The notes beneath the pieces are model-generated. The model did no database searches. It was not told where the DNA came from and was given only the letters and a program-made list of their open reading frames with translations. 64,000 nucleotides of DNA from Labrys sedimenti (lineage in GTDB: Bacteria; Pseudomonadota; Alphaproteobacteria; Rhizobiales; Labraceae), in NCBI RefSeq assembly GCF_034424805.1, contig NZ_JAXOUF010000019.1:35355-99354 (forward strand). The letters run 5' to 3'. A program made the position numbers and the translations under genes. Positions 48,782 through 58,206 of the stretch are shown one piece after another; position 1 is the first letter of the stretch; each line of letters begins with the position of its first letter.

Positions 48782-49060
48782 CTACTTGCCGAGCTTGGCG
48801 AGTTCGTCCTTGAGCTCCGGCAGGGCGATATAGAGATCGGCGACCAGGCCGTAATCGGCGACCTGGAAGATCGGGGCCTCTTCGTCCTTGTTGATGGCGA
48901 CGATGACCTTCGAATCCTTCGTGCCGGCCAGATGCTGGATGGCCCCGGAGATGCCGACGGCGATGTAGAGGTCGGGGGCGACCACCTTGCCGGTCTGGCC
49001 GACCTGCCAGTCGTTGGGGGCATAGCCCGCATCGCTGACCGCGCTGCTTGTCGGGCGCAT
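48782..49060 (-). pseudogene. etfA: C-terminal fragment of electron transfer flavoprotein alpha subunit
   Basis: About 90 residues match the FAD-binding C-terminal end of EtfA: SDAGYAPNDWQVGQTGKVVA, PDLYIAVGISGAIQHLAG, SKVIVAINKDEEAPIF and QVADYGLVADLY. The N-terminal two-thirds (including most of the NADH-like fold) is absent, and the sequence upstream has no EtfA similarity. No etfB is adjacent. A decayed gene left by a rearrangement. Confidence 0.8.
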
Positions 49061-49280
49061 CATCTCGTTCGGGATTTTGGACAATACGGTCAAGATGGTC
49101 AAAATAGTGGCGCCGACCATCTCGGCTTCGTGCCACTCGACAATTCCGAACCCTTCCGCGCGGCGGTCGAAGCCAGGACACCCGTTTCCGATCCGAGGAC
49201 GCCGGCTGTCCCATGCTGCAAGCTTCGCCGCGGGCCGACGGTGGACAACGCGACAAGGTGCCGGAAGGGCATATGCCTCT

Positions 49281-50237
49281 TCAGCGCCGTGGACCGGTGT
49301 TGGCCTGACCGCCGGCAACGGCAATCACGGCGACGATGACGAGCCCGGTCACCATCAGACGCATCCCCGCGTCGGCGCCAAGCGTGTTGAGCATGATCTG
49401 CAGAAACATCAGGAACAATGATGCCCCCCACACGCCCGCGACGCTGGCCTGGCCGCCGCCCACGGCGGTGCCGCCGATGACCACCACCGCGATGGAGGCA
49501 AGCAGATACTCATTGCCGATGTCGACCGAAGAACCGCGAAAATAGCCAGCCAGCAAGGCGCCGTTGAGGCCGCCCAGGCCGCCGCAGAGCATATAGGTGA
49601 GGCAGCGGATGGCGGCGACCGGTATGCCAGCAAGCCAGGCGGCCCGCTGGTTCTGACCGATGGCAGTGACGCTGTAGCCGAAGATCGAGCGGTGCAGCAG
49701 CACCGCGACGCCGATGCTGACGAGCACCGCGGCAAGCACGAAGAGGGGCAGGCCGGCAAGGCGCAGATCCGTGAAGGCGGCAAAGGCGGGCGGCGGCTTG
49801 ATCTGCAGGCCGCGGCCATAGCTGATGTCGACGGATTGGATGACGAAGCTGGCCGAGAGGGTGGCGATGATGGGAGGAATCCGCAGGGCTGCGATCAGGA
49901 GATAGTTGATCGCGCCGATGGCGGTGCCGCAAGCGAGCGCGGCGCACAGGCCGAGCGGGATCATGGCATCCGAGCCGCCCATCACTTTCATCGCAACGGC
50001 GCTGGCCAGGCCGATATTGGCCGGCAGCGACAGGTCGACATTGCCGGGACCGAGCGTGATGACGAACATCTGCCCGATGCCGACCACGATGGTGAATACC
50101 GCCAGCGAGAAGGCAGCGTCGAGCATGCCGGCGGCGCCGCCCCCGCCGGTGGCGAGGATGGTGACGGCATAGACGAGGCCAGCGCCGATGAAGGACCAGA
50201 TCCAGGGCAGGGTGAAGAGCTTGCGGACCGGATCCAT
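49281..50237 (-). CDS. ribose-type ABC permease 2 (CUT2)
   Basis: A 318-residue RbsC-type permease, about nine helices. GIGQMFVITLGPGNVDLSLPANIGLA and the IGGTAVGGGQASVAGVWGASLF loop near the C-terminus are typical of CUT2 permeases for monosaccharides. It follows permease 1 by three bases. The usual 'NxxAAxxxGI' helix appears as GQNQRAAWLAGIPV. Confidence 0.93.
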   Translation of the reverse strand: MDPVRKLFTLPWIWSFIGAGLVYAVTILATGGGGAAGMLDAAFSLAVFTIVVGIGQMFVITLGPGNVDLSLPANIGLASAVAMKVMGGSDAMIPLGLCAALACGTAIGAINYLLIAALRIPPIIATLSASFVIQSVDISYGRGLQIKPPPAFAAFTDLRLAGLPLFVLAAVLVSIGVAVLLHRSIFGYSVTAIGQNQRAAWLAGIPVAAIRCLTYMLCGGLGGLNGALLAGYFRGSSVDIGNEYLLASIAVVVIGGTAVGGGQASVAGVWGASLFLMFLQIMLNTLGADAGMRLMVTGLVIVAVIAVAGGQANTGPRR

Positions 50238-50240
50238 CGC

Positions 50241-51206
50241 TCAGTTCTCCCGTTTCGCGATGAGCGCGCGCGCCGCCAGAATGACGATCAGGATGGCGCC
50301 GTTGGCACCGACCTGCCAATCGGGCGGGACATGCATGAAGCTGAGCAGCGAGGAGGAGGCGAGAGAGAGTGTCAGGGCGCCGATCACTGCGCCGATGGGC
50401 GAGACGCGACCGCCCACGAATTCGCCGCCGCCGAGGATGACGCCGGCGATCGAGAGCAGGGTGTAGCCATTGCCGATATTGGCATCGCCGGCCGTCGACA
50501 GCCCAACGAGCGCAAAGCCCGAGAGCACGCCGAAGACGCCGGCCAGCATGAAGGCCGCCACCTTGATCTTCAGAAGCGACCAGCCCGCCCGCCGGATGGC
50601 AGCGGGATTGCCGCCGGCCCCGCGCAGGATGGCGCCGTAGGCGGTGCGCTTCAGCCCGTAATGCAAGGTGAGGGCGATGATGACAGCTGCGACGATCGGC
50701 ATCGGCACGTACGGCGTCTTGATGGTCATCGCTGCATGGAGCCAGTCCGGTGCCTTGCCGCCTGGCGTGGGGAGCAGCAGAATGGCCGCGCCCTGCCAGA
50801 AGAAGCTCATGCCGAGCGTCACCACGATGGACGGCAGGTTGCGCAGATGGATGAGAGCACCGATCAAGCCATAGACGGCGACGGCGCCGGTGATCACCGC
50901 GGCACCCAGCAAGGGGGTCTGCACCAGCCAGGTGGCGGTGACGCAGCCAATGAAACTGACGAAGAAGCCGAGCGACAGGTCGAGATCGTTGACGGTGATC
51001 ACGAACATCTGGCCGATGGTGACGAGTACCAGCGGCACGGCTAGGTTCAACATCAGGTTGAAGCCGAGATAGCTGATGGCGCGCGGATTCAGCCAGCCGA
51101 TCGCACCGAGCACGAGGATGAGGGAGATCGCAGGCAGCACTGCCCGCAGGAGCGGGCGCCAGCCGGCAATGCGGGCCGGAGCGGGGGCAGGGGAGGCGAG
51201 GCTCAT
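50241..51206 (-). CDS. ribose-type ABC permease 1 (CUT2)
   Basis: A 321-residue RbsC-type permease: TIGQMFVITVNDLDLSLGFFVSFIG and VILGGGEFVGGRVSPIGAVIGALTL motifs. Its ATG overlaps the ATPase stop (ATGA). Two RbsC-like permeases in one operon suggests a heterodimeric channel rather than the usual homodimer. Confidence 0.93.
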   Translation of the reverse strand: MSLASPAPAPARIAGWRPLLRAVLPAISLILVLGAIGWLNPRAISYLGFNLMLNLAVPLVLVTIGQMFVITVNDLDLSLGFFVSFIGCVTATWLVQTPLLGAAVITGAVAVYGLIGALIHLRNLPSIVVTLGMSFFWQGAAILLLPTPGGKAPDWLHAAMTIKTPYVPMPIVAAVIIALTLHYGLKRTAYGAILRGAGGNPAAIRRAGWSLLKIKVAAFMLAGVFGVLSGFALVGLSTAGDANIGNGYTLLSIAGVILGGGEFVGGRVSPIGAVIGALTLSLASSSLLSFMHVPPDWQVGANGAILIVILAARALIAKREN

Positions 51207-52684
51207 GCGGCCTCCGTGAAGGAAGACTGGATGACCTTCTCTTCGGTAATCTCGTGGCTGGCGAGTTCGGCGACGATGCTGCCGTTTCGGAAGACATAGA
51301 CCCGGTTGCAGTTCTCGAGTTCCTCCGTTTCGGTGGTGTACCACAGGAAGGTGCGCCCCTTGCGAGCCTCCTCGCGCAGGAGATCGTAGACTTCCAGCTT
51401 GGTGGCGATGTCGACGCCGCGCATGGGATCGTCCATCAATACGATGCGGGCATCCGAGGCGAGCGCCCGCGCGAAGAGGGCTTTCTGCTGGTTGCCGCCG
51501 GAGAGGGTCAGGATGTTATCGGTCATGGCCGGCGTGCGGATGCGCATGCGTTTGCGCCAAGTCTCGGCGAGTTCGGCTTCGCTCTGGCGGGAAATCAGCA
51601 GGCCGTGCTTGAGGGCACGCATCGAGCCGATGGCGATGTTGCGAGCAATCGAGGAGAGCGGAAAGATGCCGTCGCGCTGCCGGTCGCCCGCGACCAGGGC
51701 GGCCGGTGCGGTGACTTCGATCCCGGGTTTGCGCCTGCGTCCCGCCGCGAAGATGTCGATGAGCATCTTGGTCTGGCCGTGTCCGGCAAGGCCCGCAAGC
51801 CCGACGATCTCGCCCTGGCGTGCCACCAACTCGATGGCCGATCCCGCACCCGTAGGCCGGGCGTGTACGCAGATCTGGCCGTGCTCGGTCGCCGTCTGCA
51901 TCCTGGCGCTGCTCTCGCGATGCTCCGCTCCCATGGCATTGACGAGCTTGTCGCGGCTGAATTCGCCGGCCGGTCCGTTCGCGACCACGGTGCCGTCACG
52001 CATGACCACGATGCGGTCGGCATTGTCGAGGATCTCGCCGAGCATGTGGGAGATCAGGATGCAGCTCAGGCCTTTTGCCACTGCAGCGCGCATATAGGCG
52101 AGGAGCTGGCCTGCCGTGTGGCTGTCGAGCGAGGAAGTCGGCTCGTCGAGAATGATGAGATGGAGCGGTGCACCCGTCACCGTAAAGGCGCGGGCCACTT
52201 CCACCATCTGCCGGCGGCCGATCGAGAGATCCTCCACCACGTCGCCGGCGGCGATGCCATGGCCGGGAAAGATCTCGTCGAGCTTGGCCTTGATCAGGGC
52301 GCCGGCCCGGCGTCGCCAACCCAGGCCGCGCAGCGCGCCGTGATTGACGCGGGTGTTCTCGGCCACGGTGAGATTGGCGCAGAGCGACAATTCCTGGAAT
52401 ACGCAGCGGATGCCGAGCGCATTGGCGGCCGCCACCGTATAGCTGGTCTGCTGCCGGCCCGAGATCCGGATGGTGCCGGAGGTGGGCGGCAAGGTACCCG
52501 CCAGCACGTTCATCAGCGTCGACTTGCCGGCGCCGTTATGGCCGACAAGCCCGATACACTCGCCGGGGGTGACAGTGAAATCGACCCCGGCGAGCGCACG
52601 TACAGTGCCGAACTGCATGGTCACGCCATCGAGGCGAACGATATCGGAAGGCCTTTGCGTCACCGATGAATCTCCGCCCTGCAT
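51203..52684 (-). CDS. ribose-type ABC ATPase (two domains)
   Basis: A 493-residue RbsA-type ATPase with two nucleotide-binding domains. Domain 1 has Walker A GHNGAGKST and the signature region LSIGRRQM with Walker B IILDEPTSS. Domain 2 (after about 280) has a degenerate Walker A (GLAGHGQTKM) but LSGGNQQK and VLMDDPMRG. Such asymmetry is usual in CUT2 ATPases. Start at ATG 52684 (MQGGDSSVTQ) is tentative; an internal alternative is possible. Confidence 0.93.
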   Translation of the reverse strand: MQGGDSSVTQRPSDIVRLDGVTMQFGTVRALAGVDFTVTPGECIGLVGHNGAGKSTLMNVLAGTLPPTSGTIRISGRQQTSYTVAAANALGIRCVFQELSLCANLTVAENTRVNHGALRGLGWRRRAGALIKAKLDEIFPGHGIAAGDVVEDLSIGRRQMVEVARAFTVTGAPLHLIILDEPTSSLDSHTAGQLLAYMRAAVAKGLSCILISHMLGEILDNADRIVVMRDGTVVANGPAGEFSRDKLVNAMGAEHRESSARMQTATEHGQICVHARPTGAGSAIELVARQGEIVGLAGLAGHGQTKMLIDIFAAGRRRKPGIEVTAPAALVAGDRQRDGIFPLSSIARNIAIGSMRALKHGLLISRQSEAELAETWRKRMRIRTPAMTDNILTLSGGNQQKALFARALASDARIVLMDDPMRGVDIATKLEVYDLLREEARKGRTFLWYTTETEELENCNRVYVFRNGSIVAELASHEITEEKVIQSSFTEAA

Positions 52685-52693
52685 CGCGGCCGC

Positions 52694-53713
52694 TTACTTC
52701 GCGGCCGCTTCGATGGCCTTGGCGACTTCGTCCTGGCCGTATTCGCGATTGGCCGCGCCCCCGGCCGGTGTATCGGCGAGATACTTGTCGAGCTCGCTCG
52801 CCCCGATCGTCAGGATGCCCATCGGCACCTCGTTGGGAACCTTCTTGCCGTCGAGGACCTGCTGGGCCACCCAGAAGGCGAAGGTCACCATGCCCGGCGC
52901 TTCGGAGGCCGACCAGGTATCATAGCCGCTGGCGCCACCCTGTTCCTTCCACCAGGCAAGCTCGTCCTGGCGGTTGCCGAGCATGATCAGCGGCAGGGGC
53001 CGGCCGGCGGCCTTGAAGGCCTGCGCTGTGCCGTAGCCATCGCCGCCCTGGTCGATCACCGCAGCGATCTGGGGCAGCGCGGGCAGGACCGTCGTCACCG
53101 CCTTCTGCGCCGTGGTCTGGTCCCAATTGCCGTTGACCTCGGAAACGATCTTGAGGTTCGGGTGTTTCTTGATTTCGGCTTCCACGCCCTTTGAAATGTC
53201 CGCGTCGATGCTCGTGCCGGCGAGGCCGCGTACATAGAGCACGTTGCCGCCATTGGGCAGGCGCTTGGCAACCTGGCGGACCTGCTCGGCGCCATAGGTC
53301 TCGGCGAGGTCCACCGTCACCTTGTAGGCGCAGGGCTCGGTGACGAGGCCGTCGAAGGCCACGACCACGATGCCGGCGTCGCAGGCCTGCTTGACCGCGC
53401 CGTTCAGGGCCTCGGGGGAGGCGGCATCGATGACGATGGCATCATAGCCCTGCAGGATGAGGTTCTGGATCTGGGCGGCCTGGGTCGGAGCTTCCTTGTC
53501 GGCCGTGGTGAAGGCGTCTGCGGCAGCAATCAACTTGTCGGCGACGGCCTTCTTGCCGACCTTGTCCCAGCTCTGCAGCATGGCCTGGCGCCAGGAATTG
53601 CCGGCATAATTGTTGGAAAGAGCGATCTTCTTGCCCGACGTGTCGGCAAGCGCGGGACCTCCCAGCAGGAGCGCCAGCATCGGCGCGACGACAAAGGCCA
53701 GCTTCGAATTCAT
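52694..53713 (-). CDS. ribose-type periplasmic binding protein
   Basis: A 339-residue family-4 sugar-binding protein with a signal peptide (MNSKLAFVVAPMLALLLGGPALA, cut before DTSG). KKIALSNNYAGNSWRQAML and LILQGYDAIVIDAASPEAL are typical of RbsB-like proteins. GGAGG lies before ATG 53713. First gene of the operon that ends at 49281. Confidence 0.92.
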   Translation of the reverse strand: MNSKLAFVVAPMLALLLGGPALADTSGKKIALSNNYAGNSWRQAMLQSWDKVGKKAVADKLIAAADAFTTADKEAPTQAAQIQNLILQGYDAIVIDAASPEALNGAVKQACDAGIVVVAFDGLVTEPCAYKVTVDLAETYGAEQVRQVAKRLPNGGNVLYVRGLAGTSIDADISKGVEAEIKKHPNLKIVSEVNGNWDQTTAQKAVTTVLPALPQIAAVIDQGGDGYGTAQAFKAAGRPLPLIMLGNRQDELAWWKEQGGASGYDTWSASEAPGMVTFAFWVAQQVLDGKKVPNEVPMGILTIGASELDKYLADTPAGGAANREYGQDEVAKAIEAAAK

Positions 53714-53851
53714 GGGAGTCCTCCGGTTCGGTGCTCTGATGTTTTTCTTGCCTGCCAACGCAGGCTGCTTGCCGATGAACCTAAGGTACAATATGTCACG
53801 TGGTCAAGCGCCCGACCACAACGCGATAGTGGCGCCCTAGCGGAGGTGACT

Positions 53852-54764
53852 GTGACGATGTCTTGCTTCGAAAGTCTCGACGACCGTTTCCGGCGCCTGT
53901 TCGTGGGCACCGCGCAGCTCGACCGGCTGTATACGGGCTGCCGCTGGGCCGAGGGGCCGGCCTATTTCCCGGCGGCCCGTTCGCTGGTCTGGTCCGATAT
54001 CCCGAACGACCGCATGCTGCGCCTCGACGAATGCAATGGCTCGGTCTCGGTATTCCGCCATCCTGCCGGCCATTCAAACGGCAACACCGTGGACCGGCAA
54101 GGCCGGCTGGTGACCTGCGAGCATGGCGGGCGCCGCCGTTTCGCGCACCGATATCGATGGTCGCGTGATCACGCTGGCGGACCGCCATGACGGCAAGCGC
54201 CTCAACAGCCCCAACGATGTGGTCGTGCAGTCCAATGGCGATATCTGGTTCACCGATCCCACCTATGGCATCGATTCCGACTATGAAGGCCACCAGGCCG
54301 AGAGCGAGCAGGGCGCCAACCGGGTATACCGCCTCGATGCGTCGGGCAAGCTGAGCGTGATGGCGGACGATTTCGTCCAGCCCAACGGTCTTGGCTTCTC
54401 GCCGGACGAAAAGCTGCTCTATATCGTCGACACCGGCCGCAGCCATCTGCCGGATGGTCCGGCCCATATCCGCCGTTTCGCCGTGGGCGAGAAGGGGGCG
54501 CTCGTCGACAAAGGGCTGTTTGCCGACTGCACGGCCGGCTTCTTCGATGGCCTGCGCCTCGACACGCAGGGCCGCATCTGGACCAGTGCCGGCGACGGCG
54601 TGCATTGCTACGATCCGGACGGCAGTCTCATCGGCAAGATCCTCGTGCCGGAGGTGGTCGCCAATGTCTGTTTCGGCGGGCCGAAGCGCAATTATCTTTA
54701 TATCTGCGGGACGACGTCGCTCTACGGCGTCCGCCTGCCGGTCAACGGCGCCAAGACGTTCTAG
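53852..54764 (+). pseudogene. SMP-30/gluconolactonase, single-base frameshift
   Basis: An SMP-30/regucalcin-type lactonase split into two frames. The first part (CRWAEGPAYFPAARSLVWSDIPNDRMLRLD to CEHGGRR) and the second (VSRTDIDGRVITLADRHDGKRLNSPNDVVVQ, then PTYGIDS, to the end) join near 54,127-54,140; removing one C in the run GGGCGCCGCCGTTTCG restores a normal sequence. It may be a real inactivation or a sequencing error. The family opens sugar lactones, fitting the adjacent binding-protein operon. GGAGG before GTG 53852 (or ATG 53858) sets the start. Confidence 0.82.
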
Positions 54765-54776
54765 GTGGCCGGCGCC

Positions 54777-55487
54777 CTAATCGTGTCGGGCGCTAGTGCC
54801 GATCAGGCCTTCCTGCAAGGCGCGGACATAGGAGTGCCGCGTGTTGAGGATATGATTGACCAGGATCGAATCGAGCTCGACGAGGTCGCCTCTCTCGAAG
54901 GCCGACATCATCTGTTGATGCTCGATATAGGAGCGGTCCTGTACGCCGGCGAGCGGTACCGAAAGATGGGTGCGCAACGTCGCAATGGGGCCGGAGACGA
55001 GGGCGTAACCGTCTTCGATGAAGCGATTGCGGCAATTGCGGATGAACGCCTCGTGGAACACGGTGTCGGCCCGCGAATAAGCCACGGGATCGGCCTTGGC
55101 CCTGGCCTCGTCCATGGCCGCCTTGGCGCCATTCAGCATCTCGATCGTCTCGGCACGGCGGCGGGCCAGCGCGAAACTGACGGCGCGGCATTCGAGCAGG
55201 ATGCGATATTCGCAAAGGTCCACCAGGTCCTGCTCCGTGGGGAAGAAAACATAGCTGCCTTTCTGCGGCACGATGTTCACCATTCCCTGCAGCTGTAGCA
55301 TCGAGAGCGCTTCGCGCACCGGCGTGCGGCTGACGCCGAGCTTGGCGGCGAGGCCGAGTTCGGAAAGCTCGCTGCCGAGCGGCAATTCAGAATCGATGAT
55401 GGCTTGGCGCAACCTTTCGGCCACGGTGGTCGTCAGCGAGCGCGGTCGGTCGATCGACAGAGCTGAGGATGAAGCGAGCGACACGAT
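54777..55487 (-). CDS. GntR-family regulator (FCD)
   Basis: A 236-residue GntR/FadR-type regulator. The N-terminal helix-turn-helix contains LGSELSELGLAAKLGVSRTPVREALSML, and the C-terminal FCD domain has Asp/His metal-site residues (YSRADTVFHEAFI, SYIEHQQMMSAF, LVNHIL). FCD-type regulators sense small acids. GTG 55487 behind GGGAGAACC is used; ATG 55571 has no ribosome site. A perfect 25-nt palindrome lies between this gene and the aldolase gene. Confidence 0.88.
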   Translation of the reverse strand: MVSLASSSALSIDRPRSLTTTVAERLRQAIIDSELPLGSELSELGLAAKLGVSRTPVREALSMLQLQGMVNIVPQKGSYVFFPTEQDLVDLCEYRILLECRAVSFALARRRAETIEMLNGAKAAMDEARAKADPVAYSRADTVFHEAFIRNCRNRFIEDGYALVSGPIATLRTHLSVPLAGVQDRSYIEHQQMMSAFERGDLVELDSILVNHILNTRHSYVRALQEGLIGTSARHD

Positions 55488-55587
55488 GGGCGGTTCTCCC
55501 GGATTCCAGCTTTCCAGTATGCAAGATACAGCTCGAACCGGCAATGGGGAGTGAATTTCCTCGAGATGCATGCGCTGGCAACAAAAA

Positions 55588-55612
55588 TATCTGAAGTACT
55601 GTACTTCAGATA
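55588..55612. promoter_or_regulatory. perfect 25-nt palindrome, probable GntR operator
   Basis: TATCTGAAGTAC, T, GTACTTCAGATA: two perfectly matching 12-nt halves around a single base at 55600. It sits in the divergent gap between the GntR gene and the aldolase operon, the standard position for an operator of this regulator family. Confidence 0.65.
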
Positions 55613-55705
55613 AAGAGGCGTTTAAGTTGCGGGCAGCCTTGGTGGGCTCAGCATCCGGGAAGCCAGGGCATCGACAGGCCTCGTGCTACCCGACGGGAGG
55701 GGGAA

Positions 55706-56533
55706 GTGTTCAAGCCAAATCAGCTGAAGCGGCGCCTCGCAGCAGGGGATGCCCTGTTCGGTGCCTGGGTGGAGACGGGAAGCGCCACCAATGTCGAAAT
55801 CCTGGCGCATCAGGGTTTCGACTTTCTCATCCTCGATCTCGAACATGGCCTGGGTGAGTTGCGCGATGCCGTCGACATGCTTCGAGCGGCCGAAGGGGGC
55901 ACGCCCTGCATCGTGCGCGTGCCTTGGAACGATCCGATCATCCTCAAGCGCCTGCTAGACGCCGGCGCCAACAGCCTGATGATCCCATCGGTCGAGACGG
56001 CCGAGGAGGCCAGGGCAGCCGTCGCCGCCTGCCGTTACCCGCCGCAGGGACGGCGCGGCTATGCGGCGCCGCTGGTGCGTGCCTCGACCTTCGGCAAGGC
56101 CGCCGACTATATGACGCGGGCGAATGAAGAACTCCTGATCGTCATCCAGCTCGAATCCGCCGATGCCGTGCATCGTGCCGCCGAGATCTGTGCCGTGGAG
56201 GGCGTCGACGTGCCGTTCCTCGGGGTCAACGACATGGCCGGTTCGATCGGCATGCTGGAGCAGCTCGACAGGCCGGAAGTGCGGGTCCTGGTGAGCGAAG
56301 CGGAAAAGGCGCTGCTTGCCAGCGGCAAGCCGATGGGCACCGTCCCGAGCGCCGGTGCAAATTGGCAGTCCCTCATCGAGGCCGGCTATCGCCTGGTCCC
56401 GGTGGCAAGCGATGTCGGTCTCATGCGCGACGCCGCTCTGGCGGTGGTGCGCGAACAGGTGAAATTCCGCGAGGAGCGGACGGGCGTGGCGGTTCACTCC
56501 GCCCTGCCGATGGACAGGGCTTATGCTTACTAA
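55706..56533 (+). CDS. HpcH/HpaI-family aldolase
   Basis: A 275-residue class II (metal-dependent) pyruvate aldolase. GAWVETGSATNVEILAHQGFDFLILDLEHGL, a metal-binding Glu in IQLESADAV and Asp in FLGVNDMAGSIGM, and the SVETAEEARAAVAACRYPP block are typical. It splits 2-keto-3-deoxy-type acids to pyruvate plus an aldehyde. The start is GTG 55706 behind GGAGGGGG. First gene of the operon after the palindrome; 11 bases overlap the next gene. Confidence 0.93.
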   Translation: MFKPNQLKRRLAAGDALFGAWVETGSATNVEILAHQGFDFLILDLEHGLGELRDAVDMLRAAEGGTPCIVRVPWNDPIILKRLLDAGANSLMIPSVETAEEARAAVAACRYPPQGRRGYAAPLVRASTFGKAADYMTRANEELLIVIQLESADAVHRAAEICAVEGVDVPFLGVNDMAGSIGMLEQLDRPEVRVLVSEAEKALLASGKPMGTVPSAGANWQSLIEAGYRLVPVASDVGLMRDAALAVVREQVKFREERTGVAVHSALPMDRAYAY

Positions 56534-57929
56534 GATGTCGGCAAATGCCTCCGCCGAGGCCATCCGTGCGCTGGAGGAGGCGCTCGGTCCTGCCGCGGTG
56601 CTTTCGGGTGCCGATATTCCCGAACGCAATCTCCAGGATTGGAGCACGCTCGGACCCGTCCGTCCGCTGGCCGTGGTCCGGCCGTCCGATGCCCAGGGCG
56701 TTGCGACGGCGATGCGGATTGCCGCTCGTCACGGCGTGGCAGTCGTGCCGCAAGGGGGGCTCACCGGTTTGGCCGGCGGCAGCCGCCCAGTCGACGGCGC
56801 CATCGCCCTGTCGCTCGAACGGCTGGTGGGCGTCGAGGAGATCGATCCTGCGGCCGCGACCATGACCGTGAAAGCCGGCACCACGCTGGAGGCGATCCAG
56901 CGGGCGGCCGACGATGCCGGCTTCTTCTTTGCCCTGGATCTCGGGGCCCGTGGGTCCTGCGCCATCGGCGGCAATATCGGTACCAATGCCGGCGGCAACC
57001 GCGTCATCCGCTACGGCATGACTCGCGACATGGTGCTCGGGCTCGAGGTCGTGCTGCCGGACGGCACGCTGATGACCAGCCTCAACAAGATGATCAAGAA
57101 CAATGCGGGCTTCGATCTCAAGCAGCTCTTCATCGGGTCGGAAGGCACTCTCGGCATCGTGACGCGGGCTGTGCTGCGCCTGCATCCCAAGCCCAATTGC
57201 GTCATGGCAGCCCTGTGTGGCCTTGGCAGCTACGACAAGGTTCTCTCCTTTCTGACCAGCACCCGCCGCTGGCTGGGGCCGACCCTGTCGGCCTTCGAGG
57301 TGATGTGGCCAGACTATTGGCAGGTGGCGACCCAGCGTGTTCCAAACATCCGCCGTCCGATTTCCGGCGAGCATGCCTTCTACGTGCTCGTCGAGGGCAT
57401 GGGCACCCATGAGGACGAAAAAGCGCGCTTCGATGCCCTGCTCGAGAACCAGATGGAAGCTGGCGTCATCGAAGATGCGGCAGTGGCGCAATCGCTGGGC
57501 GACGTAAAGGCATTCTGGGGCGCGCGAGACGCGGCGGCCGAGTTCAGGCAGGTGCTGGGGCCGCACAGTTCCTTCGATATCGGTCTTCCGGTTGCCGAGA
57601 TGGATATCTATGCCCGCGCGTGCCGCGCGCGATTGGCGCGTGAGCTGCCGGGGTGCGAAAGCTATTTCTACGGCCACATTGCCGATGGCAACATGCACAT
57701 CATCGCCTGCGTTCCCGGCGCGGCGCAGCAGCCTTACGAGGCGATCGACGACATCGTCTATGACCTCGTGCGCAGCCATGGCGGCACCATTTCGGCTGAG
57801 CACGGCATTGGGCTGAAAAAGAAGAAGTTCCTGCCTTACACGCGCTCGCCGGCCGAGCTCGAGCTCATGCGCTCGATCAAGGCTGCTCTCGATCCTCGCG
57901 GTTTGCTGAACCCTGGAAAGGTTGTCTGA
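56523..57929 (+). CDS. FAD-linked 2-hydroxyacid dehydrogenase (GlcD type)
   Basis: A 468-residue flavoprotein: FAD-binding PCMH domain (about 40-220, PQGGLTGLAGGS, GARGSCAIGGNIGTNAGG, GSEGTLGIVTR) and a C-terminal catalytic part with HIADGNMHI (metal/substrate) and AEHGIGLKK. It would oxidise a D-2-hydroxyacid (lactate, glycolate or 2-hydroxyglutarate). ATG 56523 overlaps the aldolase stop; ATG 56535 is an alternative. Placement after an aldolase suggests handling of its C2/C3 product. Confidence 0.93.
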   Translation: MLTKMSANASAEAIRALEEALGPAAVLSGADIPERNLQDWSTLGPVRPLAVVRPSDAQGVATAMRIAARHGVAVVPQGGLTGLAGGSRPVDGAIALSLERLVGVEEIDPAAATMTVKAGTTLEAIQRAADDAGFFFALDLGARGSCAIGGNIGTNAGGNRVIRYGMTRDMVLGLEVVLPDGTLMTSLNKMIKNNAGFDLKQLFIGSEGTLGIVTRAVLRLHPKPNCVMAALCGLGSYDKVLSFLTSTRRWLGPTLSAFEVMWPDYWQVATQRVPNIRRPISGEHAFYVLVEGMGTHEDEKARFDALLENQMEAGVIEDAAVAQSLGDVKAFWGARDAAAEFRQVLGPHSSFDIGLPVAEMDIYARACRARLARELPGCESYFYGHIADGNMHIIACVPGAAQQPYEAIDDIVYDLVRSHGGTISAEHGIGLKKKKFLPYTRSPAELELMRSIKAALDPRGLLNPGKVV

Positions 57930-58206
57930 GGCCTGGCGGAGCCGGGCCGTGGCGCAGCCACGACGGTTGCCATTGCGCATGCATATCATTCGGCGGACGG
58001 GGCGCAGGGCGTGCTTGCCTCGTCGGCACTTCGAGCCTGCGGCCGAAGCGAACTGCGCCACGCAAGCCGGTGCAGCCGGAGATAGGCGTCTGGCCCGAGG
58101 GCAGGGCCAGACTGCGCATCCTGGCAGCCTCCAAACGGGCCTTTCGGAAGATCACCCGACTTAAAACAGAACCGGCCACATGGGAAAGGCCAATGGGACG
58201 GAGACT

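Noticed and set aside
56421..58061. 546-codon minus-strand frame
   Set aside because: It is antisense to the GlcD-type dehydrogenase, whose FAD motifs are clear on the plus strand.
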